Shown here in pieces: positions 1 to 5,078 of a stretch of 8,801 bases of DNA. The number at the start of each line of letters is the position of its first letter. Position 1 is the stretch's first letter. Source of the stretch: Gemmatimonadota bacterium (GTDB lineage: Bacteria > Gemmatimonadota > Gemmatimonadetes > Gemmatimonadales > Gemmatimonadaceae); the NCBI GenBank assembly GCA_947475795.1, contig CANJOX010000120.1, positions 1 through 8,801 on the forward strand. The letters run 5' to 3'. The position numbers were made by a program, and so were the translations under genes. The notes beneath the pieces are model-generated. The model searched no databases. It saw only the letters and a program-made list of their open reading frames with translations, and was not told the DNA's origin.

Positions 1-633
1 CACCTTCGCCGAATCGTACGACTCGGCGTCGCGATGCATCTTCGCCACGAACGCGAGCGCATCGGCATCGCGCGGATTGCTGGCGATGCTCAAACGCGCC
101 GTCGCCATCGGGTTGCCCTTCCCCTCGAACTCCTCCACCCGCGCCATCGCCAGCAGCGCCCTGGCGTCGGTGGGGGAGCGACGCAGAATTCCTTCGAACG
201 ACAGTCGCGCATCCGGCGCGTTGTACTTCTCGAGGAACAGTTCACCGGCCCGCAACTGCGCGTCGAAGTTGAGCGAGTCCGCCGCAGTCGCGCGGTCGAA
301 CGCGGCCAGTGCCGAGCGTACGGCCTGCGCATCGCCCACGCCCAGCAGCACGTAGGCGCGACCGGCCGAGAGGTACTCGTCGCTGTTGCGCGCGCCGCCT
401 TGTTCGTAGGTGGTGGTAATGCGACGCGCGCGCATCGTGGCATCACGCCGGTCGCCGCGCCGCGTCGACGCTTCGGCGGCGGCGATCTCCGTGGCCCAGC
501 GATCGGGGCCCGGCACCCGCGGCGGCAGTGGCGCCACGCGAGCGGCGGGTTGTGCCGCGGCGCGATCCTGCCCGCAGGCCGCGAGCGGTGACAACGCCGA
601 CAAGGCCACCAGCATCCACGCTGACCGCTTCAC
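1..633 (-). CDS. TPR-repeat lipoprotein, 3' end outside window
   Basis: The reading frame is open from a GTG at 633 to the left edge (211 codons visible, no stop), so the C-terminus is missing. The N-terminus is a lipoprotein signal: positive start (MKRS), hydrophobic core, and a lipobox LAAC with the lipidated Cys at residue 20, followed by a Pro/Ala-rich linker (about 21-45). From about residue 46 the protein is alpha-helical, with roughly four TPR-like units (near 50-80, 83-120, 123-155 and 157-190) showing the A/G/Y/L/F-P pattern of tetratricopeptide repeats. This suggests an envelope-anchored scaffold. The start is supported by a GTGA overlap with the stop of the upstream caspase-fold gene, so it is the third gene of a coupled operon. 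A catalytic domain may follow beyond the edge, but none is visible. The lipoprotein and TPR assignment is fairly sure; the role is unknown. Confidence 0.8.
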   Translation of the reverse strand, partial: MKRSAWMLVALSALSPLAACGQDRAAAQPAARVAPLPPRVPGPDRWATEIAAAEASTRRGDRRDATMRARRITTTYEQGGARNSDEYLSAGRAYVLLGVGDAQAVRSALAAFDRATAADSLNFDAQLRAGELFLEKYNAPDARLSFEGILRRSPTDARALLAMARVEEFEGKGNPMATARLSIASNPRDADALAFVAKMHRDAESYDSAKV

Positions 634-1580
634 TTGGCCCCTCCCGCCGCGCGGATCGCCTGTGTCTTCTCGGCCAGCGCCAGCAGCAGCCGTTCCAGCT
701 CCGCGTCGTACGCCTCAGTGGTCATCGTGGATTTCTTCGCGCGCAGCGACGCGACCGCCGACTCCAGCGCCTGCCGTTCGGCGATCAGCGCCGCGAGGCG
801 CGGATCCGCCGCGGCGGCGGTCGCGCCGAACGTCACCCGCGCGGCCAACAGCGAGTCGCTCACCAGCGCGTGTTCCGTCTGCATGCGGTTGCTGCTGGTG
901 TACACCTTGCCCACTTCGGTGCGCGCGAAGCGGAACACTTCGAACACCGACAGGCGGCCATCCTTGTCGGCGTCGGCGGCGTCCATGCCCAGCGCGCCGG
1001 CGAAGAACGGCAGGAACACCGACTCGTTGCGTTCGTTGGCGGTTTTGGTGGCCGTGACAATCACGCGGTTGGGCGCCGCGAGGACGGGCACGAAATCACC
1101 GCTGCCGGTGGCCGCGTTCACGAACACCACCTGCTGCTGACTGAAGCCGGCCAGCCACGACGCATACTCGGCGGCCGTGGCGTCGGGGCCAGGTAAGTTG
1201 ACCTTCGATTGCGCCCCTTCGCCGCTGCCGTGGCCCATCAGCAGCACGAACAGCACGTCGCCCGGTCGTACGCGGGAGGACAGCGTGAGAAAGGCCCGCG
1301 CGATGTTGTCGCGCGTGGATCGTCCGGAGGACAACGCCGTGCGCACGGAGTCTTCGGTGAGCACAATAAGACTGGAATCACGCACTCCCCAGCGATTCTT
1401 CGCCGCATCGCGCACCGATTGGGCCGATGCCTCGAATGACCGCTTGAACGACGGCGCCCCCGACAGGCCGCTCACGAGCAGCACGTGCGTGCGCTGCGCG
1501 TGGAGCGGGAGCGCCATGGCCAGCGCCATCGCGCCATGCAGCGCGAGCGTCCGTGCGCACTGCGCCAGCAGACGCGTCAT
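630..1580 (-). CDS. Secreted caspase-fold (C13-like) protein lacking the catalytic cysteine, with EF-hand loop
   Basis: The protein has 316 residues. The start is the ATG at 1580, not the in-frame ATG at 1610. It has a GGAGG 8 bases upstream, forms an ATGA overlap with the stop of the VWA gene, and begins a clean signal peptide (about 1-28, ending LHA before Gln). The mature part resembles the caspase/legumain (C13) fold: a beta strand near 31-38, then VLFVLLMGHGSG around 109-120 with the expected catalytic His at 117. The next strand reads VVFVNAATGSGDF (about 151-163), where active members have a D-A-C-x-S-G-type motif; no Cys is present there. A perfect EF-hand loop, DADKDGRLSVFE, lies at 203-214, then a TEHAL motif (about 235-239), which I recall from this group, and a charged coiled-coil-like C-terminal helix (about 258-310). 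Family fold is likely; loss of protease activity is an inference. It sits between a membrane VWA protein and a TPR lipoprotein. Confidence 0.8.
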   Translation of the reverse strand: MTRLLAQCARTLALHGAMALAMALPLHAQRTHVLLVSGLSGAPSFKRSFEASAQSVRDAAKNRWGVRDSSLIVLTEDSVRTALSSGRSTRDNIARAFLTLSSRVRPGDVLFVLLMGHGSGEGAQSKVNLPGPDATAAEYASWLAGFSQQQVVFVNAATGSGDFVPVLAAPNRVIVTATKTANERNESVFLPFFAGALGMDAADADKDGRLSVFEVFRFARTEVGKVYTSSNRMQTEHALVSDSLLAARVTFGATAAAADPRLAALIAERQALESAVASLRAKKSTMTTEAYDAELERLLLALAEKTQAIRAAGGAK

Positions 1581-3868
1581 GCCAGTCCCCTCCATCGGCG
1601 ATAGCCCCACTCGGCGCCCAGCAGCAGCGCCACCAGCAGGAAGACCGCGGGCATGTCCCAGAGATCCTTCGCTTCGCGCACCGTCACACCCGCGTCGGTA
1701 AAGACCGCGTCCTCGGCCAGTTGGCCGGCGTCCGCCAACGGATAGTAGCGGCCGCCGGTTTCGTCGGCGATGCGGCGCAGCAGCGCGGTGCGCAGCTCCG
1801 CCTGTGCTACGTCGGCGCCGCGCTCGTCCACGAGCAGCGAACTCGTGGCGCGCTGCACCGTGTCGCGTCCCCGCGCCGATGTGGCGTCGAGCACGTAGCG
1901 GCCGGTGTCGGTGGGGGTGAAGCGCGCGGCGTACGTGCCGTCGTCACGTAGCGTCCACTCCAGCGGCACGGTGGTCGTGGTGCCGGTGGGCGACGTGATC
2001 GTCACGGCGACCGTGGCGTCATTCACGTCAGCGAAAAACGGCGTGCTCACCCGGGCCCGCAGCGACACCGGTTCACCCGGGGCCACGCGCGACGGCGAGG
2101 CTATGATTTCGAACGGGGCCGGGGCGTCGTCCACCAGCCAGCGCACCAGCTGACGCCAGAGCGTCTGATGCGTGACGTCGTCCACCGGGATGCTGGTGTC
2201 CATCTTCCACAGCCAGCTGTCCTGCACACCGAATACCGCGCTCATGCCGCGTCCGTAGCGTTGCCACGCCAGAATGGGCACGTCGCTGCGTCCTCCGTCG
2301 GCGGTACCGGCCAGCAGCAGGGTGGCGCCGGCGCGCAGCGCGCCGAGCCGGTTTACCGTGGTGAGCGGTGGCAGCGAATCCCAGCGCGCGCGGGAGGCGG
2401 CGAGTGTGGCGCCGAGCTGCAGCGCGGCGTGCACGTCGCCGGTGCGCGTGGGGCGCACCCGCACCGGCGTGGCGGGACCGTCGAGGTTGATGCTCCCGGC
2501 GGAGATGGTGACCGGCAACACGTCGGCCAGCGGCGTGCCGGCGTAGCCACCTTCGGAGAGCGACGCGCGTCCACCCAGCACCAGCAGTCCGCCGCCGCGC
2601 ACGCTCACGAAGTCGGCCAGCATGCGTAACTGCTCGGCGGTGAAGAACGACGCCTCGATGCTCCCCAGAATGATCGCGCGATAGCCGAAGAGTTCGTCGC
2701 GGCTGGTGGGGAAGCCGCCCAACAGATCCAGGCTGTCGCGCACCCCCAGGCGCAGGAACTTGCGCTCGGCGCTGCGCATGAGCCCCACCACCTGTACGGC
2801 GCTGTCGTTGGCGACGGCCCGGCGCAGGAAGGCGAATTCAGGGCGCGGCTCGCCTTCCAGATAGAGCACGCGGTCGGGACCGGCGCGTACCTCGAGGCTG
2901 GTTTGCCACTCGTTGTTCTCCGTCACGATCTCGTCCGGCAGCGTGCTCGCGCGCACGGCCAGCCGGTGCACGCCCGGTGGCAACGGCGGCAGACGGAAGC
3001 GCAGCGTGGTGAGCTCGCCCGCCGCGCCGCTGCGGGCGGCTTCCGTCGCGACCACGCGGCCATCGGCTTCCACTGTGACCGTGACCGGTGTGCGTCCGGC
3101 ACCACGGAGGCGCACGTCGGCTTCCACCAGGCTGGCGGCGCCGGCGAGGGTGCGACGCGGCGCCTGCACGCGCTCGATGGCGACATCGCGGGCGAATCGT
3201 TCCGTGCCCACGCCCACCGTGAACACCGGCACCCGGCGTGCCCGCAGCGCCAGCAGGGCGTCGTCCAAGGCACCGCTGCCGTTGTCCGCGCCGTCGGACA
3301 CGAGCACGACACCGGCCAGCGGCATGCCGTTCAGATCGTCGCGCACGTCGGCGAGCGCTTGCGCGAGGTCGGAGCGCGTGCCGTTGGCGGTGAGTGCGCC
3401 GGCGCCGGCCACCGGGGACGCCGTGGCCGCGAAGCGGAAGCGGCGCAGTGCGAACTTGTCCGCCAGTTTCTTGCTCAGCGGGGCGGTATCGGCGAACAGC
3501 TGCTGCACCGCGGCGGTGCGCGTGGCGGCGTCCACGTCGCGGATCCGCATGCTCCGGGAGTCATCCATCACCACCGCCAGCACGTTGCGCTGTGGGACGG
3601 CGCTGGCAATCACGAGCCCCGGACGCAGCAGACACCCCAGCACCAGCAGCAGGGCCAGCGCGCGCAGCGTCCCCAGGAGCGCGCGGTCGGCCGGGCGCAG
3701 CGTGCGCACCCGCGCGTAGGCCACCAGCACCACGGCCACCATACAGACTGCCGCTACCGCCACGACCGCCGTCGGGACGACGGGTGCCATCACCAGATCC
3801 CCCCGTGCGAAGACGCGCGGGGGATACTTGAAGAGCAACGTGGTGACGGATTCGAGCCAGCTTCCCAC
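1577..3868 (-). CDS. Membrane VWA-domain protein with glutamine amidotransferase-like domain
   Basis: The protein has about 763 residues from the GTG at 3868. That start keeps the segment LLFKYPPRVFARGDL, which I recall as a typical N-terminus of this family. A GTG at 3940 would add a Pro/Arg/Cys-rich stretch that looks non-coding, and an ATG at 3790 is also possible. Two N-terminal membrane helices (about 28-52 and 63-88) precede a von Willebrand A domain with MIDAS motif DDSRS (D102, S104, S106), a Thr in GTRSD (about 164) and the VLVSDGADN strand (about 187-195). An Ig-like segment follows, then a GATase1-like (PF07090-type) domain from VLYLEGEPRPEFAFLRR (about 334) through GGGLLVLGG and the RYGRGMSAVFGVQDSWLW region (about 537-554). 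A second Ig-like segment (about 590-680) and a C-terminal membrane helix (about 737-756) complete it. Such proteins usually accompany MoxR ATPase and DUF58 genes; none is visible here. It is the first gene of the operon. Substrate and role are unknown. Confidence 0.88.
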   Translation of the reverse strand: MGSWLESVTTLLFKYPPRVFARGDLVMAPVVPTAVVAVAAVCMVAVVLVAYARVRTLRPADRALLGTLRALALLLVLGCLLRPGLVIASAVPQRNVLAVVMDDSRSMRIRDVDAATRTAAVQQLFADTAPLSKKLADKFALRRFRFAATASPVAGAGALTANGTRSDLAQALADVRDDLNGMPLAGVVLVSDGADNGSGALDDALLALRARRVPVFTVGVGTERFARDVAIERVQAPRRTLAGAASLVEADVRLRGAGRTPVTVTVEADGRVVATEAARSGAAGELTTLRFRLPPLPPGVHRLAVRASTLPDEIVTENNEWQTSLEVRAGPDRVLYLEGEPRPEFAFLRRAVANDSAVQVVGLMRSAERKFLRLGVRDSLDLLGGFPTSRDELFGYRAIILGSIEASFFTAEQLRMLADFVSVRGGGLLVLGGRASLSEGGYAGTPLADVLPVTISAGSINLDGPATPVRVRPTRTGDVHAALQLGATLAASRARWDSLPPLTTVNRLGALRAGATLLLAGTADGGRSDVPILAWQRYGRGMSAVFGVQDSWLWKMDTSIPVDDVTHQTLWRQLVRWLVDDAPAPFEIIASPSRVAPGEPVSLRARVSTPFFADVNDATVAVTITSPTGTTTTVPLEWTLRDDGTYAARFTPTDTGRYVLDATSARGRDTVQRATSSLLVDERGADVAQAELRTALLRRIADETGGRYYPLADAGQLAEDAVFTDAGVTVREAKDLWDMPAVFLLVALLLGAEWGYRRWRGLA
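1589..1593 (-). promoter_or_regulatory. Ribosome binding site deciding the caspase-fold gene start
   Basis: GGAGG on the minus strand, 8 bases before the ATG at 1580 and inside the 3' end of the VWA gene. Together with the ATGA overlap it favours 1580 over the in-frame ATG at 1610, which would put extra residues in front of the signal peptide. Confidence 0.7.
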
Positions 3869-4015
3869 GGGCGGGTCGGGGCGGGGACAGGGTGGGGCGC
3901 GCAGGGCCGGCGTACGGCATCGCGTGCCCGACCACGGCACGCGCAGAGATTCGAAGACGCGTATGTAGACGAGAGTGCACCCGCGCGCGCAGGGCGTCTA
4001 CCCCGGAGACGCAGG

Positions 4016-4031
4016 AACGGCCGCGGCCGTT
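4016..4031. repeat. 16-base perfect palindrome between divergent genes
   Basis: AACGGCCGCGGCCGTT reads the same on both strands. It lies in the divergent region about 19 bases upstream of the proposed -35 box of the rightward gene, where an operator would fit. In DNA this GC-rich a palindrome of this length can arise by chance, so regulatory function is only a suggestion based on position. Confidence 0.35.
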
Positions 4032-4049
4032 GGACAGGGGATGCGCCGC

Positions 4050-4078
4050 GTGACGGGCGTGACGACGGCGATTAACAT
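4050..4078 (+). promoter_or_regulatory. Candidate sigma-70-like promoter for the LTxxQ-protein gene
   Basis: A -35-like GTGACG (4050-4055) is followed after 17 bases by a -10-like TAACAT (4073-4078). Each box has 4 of 6 consensus bases, including the important first T, second A and last T of the -10. The AT-rich patch stands out against the surrounding GC-rich sequence. Transcription would begin near 4085, leaving a leader of about 70 bases before the start codon at 4154. Confidence 0.35.
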
Positions 4079-4141
4079 CGCGGCGGTGCAGGCGTCCAAT
4101 GGGATGAAACGGGCGCCAGTTCGGCGAACGTGGCCTATATC

Positions 4142-4145
4142 GGAG
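4142..4145 (+). promoter_or_regulatory. Ribosome binding site deciding the start at 4154
   Basis: GGAG lies 8 bases before the ATG at 4154. It supports that codon over an in-frame GTG at 4130, which has no such site and would put eight residues before an otherwise complete signal peptide. Confidence 0.6.
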
Positions 4146-4153
4146 ACCGATCC

Positions 4154-4927
4154 ATGCGCAGCATCATCTCGCGTTCCATTGCCCTCGCCCTTGCGGTGAG
4201 TGCGCTCGTGCCGGCCGTGCTCTCATCGCAGACTCGTCCCGCGCCGCGCCCCCGCGCGGCCACCGCGCCGGCGCCGGCCGCCGGTCGCACCATGCCGCAA
4301 CCCGATCGCGGCGACCGCCAGCAGGGGCCTGGCGCACAGGGCCGCGCACAGCGCGGTGGCGGCGGTCATCCCGCCGCGCTGCTGCTGCGGGCACGGCAGG
4401 CGCTCGAGCTCACGGACGAGCAGGTGACGCGGCTCGAAGCGCTGCAGGCCGCGCCGCAGCCCAAGTCGAACGCCCCCGACCTCATGCGTGCGCGGGCCGA
4501 TCTGATGGAGGCCATGCAGGGCGACGGCAACCTCGCCGGCGCGCGGGCGGCGCTCGACAAGATGAGCCGCGCGCGGAATGAAGCGCTGGTGGCGCGTCTC
4601 AAGGTGCGGCAGGACGTGCGCAGTGTGCTGACGCCGGCGCAGAAGACGAAGGTCGACAACCTGCGCCGCGCCCTGCGTGGACGGATGGGCGCCGCCCGTG
4701 CGGGGCGCATGGGGAAGGGCGGTATGCGGCAGGGTGGTGCCCGCGGCGGTATGAATCGCGGTGGGATGAATCGCGGTGGGGACCGCGCTCGCGGTGGCCG
4801 TATGGGCCCGGACATGATGCCCGGCATGATGCCCGGTATGATGCCCGGCGGTCCGCAGGGTGGCGCGATGCCGCGGATGCGTCGCGGCGATGAACCCGGC
4901 CAGCCGCCGGTCCCGCCCGGCAACTGA
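4154..4927 (+). CDS. Exported LTxxQ (Spy/CpxP-like) protein with Met/Gly/Arg-rich tail
   Basis: The protein has 257 residues. An N-terminal signal peptide (MRSIISRS, then a hydrophobic core to about residue 25) predicts export to the periplasm. A Pro/Ala/Arg/Gln/Gly-rich linker (about 27-72) leads to a helical domain (about 74-172) with two LTxxQ motifs: LTDEQ at 86-90 and LTPAQ at 159-163. These motifs mark the Spy/CpxP family of periplasmic chaperones and envelope-stress or metal-stress sensors. The tail (about 176-257) is low-complexity, rich in Met, Gly and Arg, with GGMNR repeats (about 198-208) and three MMPG units (221-232). Spy-like proteins are usually shorter and lack such a tail. 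Methionine clusters are known to bind Cu(I) or Ag(I) in other periplasmic proteins; a metal role here is inference only. It appears monocistronic, between its own candidate promoter and an intrinsic terminator. Confidence 0.8.
   Translation: MRSIISRSIALALAVSALVPAVLSSQTRPAPRPRAATAPAPAAGRTMPQPDRGDRQQGPGAQGRAQRGGGGHPAALLLRARQALELTDEQVTRLEALQAAPQPKSNAPDLMRARADLMEAMQGDGNLAGARAALDKMSRARNEALVARLKVRQDVRSVLTPAQKTKVDNLRRALRGRMGAARAGRMGKGGMRQGGARGGMNRGGMNRGGDRARGGRMGPDMMPGMMPGMMPGGPQGGAMPRMRRGDEPGQPPVPPGN
4751..4780 (+). repeat. Two identical 15-base tandem repeats, in frame
   Basis: ATGAATCGCGGTGGG occurs twice head to tail (4751-4765 and 4766-4780), encoding MNRGG twice in the tail of the LTxxQ protein. 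Complete identity at synonymous positions points to a recent duplication by slippage. Confidence 0.9.
4814..4849 (+). repeat. Three 12-base tandem repeats encoding MMPG
   Basis: ATGATGCCCGGY occurs three times in succession (4814, 4826, 4838) with only the last base varying. It encodes MMPG three times in the methionine-rich tail of the LTxxQ protein. The units keep the frame, so copy-number change would lengthen or shorten the tail without disrupting the protein. Confidence 0.9.
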
Positions 4928-4952
4928 CCGCCGCGCACCGCAGCGCGTGATC

Positions 4953-4989
4953 ACCGGGGCGCCATGTCGATGGCGCCCCGGTCTGTTTT
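4953..4989 (+). terminator. Intrinsic terminator after the LTxxQ-protein gene
   Basis: A perfect 13-base-pair stem (ACCGGGGCGCCAT at 4953-4965 pairing with 4970-4982) with a GTCG loop is followed by CTGTTTT. It begins 26 bases after the stop codon. The T-run is only on the plus side, so it ends rightward transcription and separates this gene from the M42 gene, which therefore needs its own promoter between about 4990 and 5078. I could not identify a convincing one there. Confidence 0.85.
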
Positions 4990-5078
4990 CCTGCACGGTG
5001 GCCTTGCCGGCCGGCCGTCGAGGCCGCCGATTTGCAGGGTGCGGGAATGTTGTGTCCACCGTTGACCCGGGATCTGCC

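Larger units (their letters stand above)
3869..4153. promoter_or_regulatory. Divergent intergenic region
   Basis: This 285-base stretch separates the divergently transcribed VWA gene and LTxxQ-protein gene, so it must carry promoters for both. Reading right, one plausible promoter is listed separately. Reading left, I found no convincing -35/-10 pair. It also contains a 16-base perfect palindrome and several short G/C-only runs. If the VWA gene starts at 3940 instead of 3868, the region shrinks to 213 bases. No small gene or RNA structure could be supported. Confidence 0.55.

Noticed and set aside
34..591. Plus-strand open frames at the left end
   Set aside because: They lie opposite the TPR lipoprotein, have Arg/His/Gln-biased composition and no start signal, and look like shadows of the minus-strand gene.
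1581..1610. Ten-residue N-terminal extension of the caspase-fold protein from an ATG at 1610
   Set aside because: The ATG at 1580 has a well-spaced GGAGG, the ATGA overlap and a normal signal peptide start; the extension would put Pro/Glu residues in front of it.
2903..4075. A 390-codon plus-strand open frame antisense to the VWA gene
   Set aside because: The translation is Arg/Gln/His/Ala-rich without any fold signature, and the minus strand encodes clear VWA and GATase-like motifs across the same span.
5006..5015. GCCGGCCGGC palindrome upstream of the M42 gene as an operator
   Set aside because: It is short and built only of G and C, so similar words are common by chance here, and no promoter could be placed around it.
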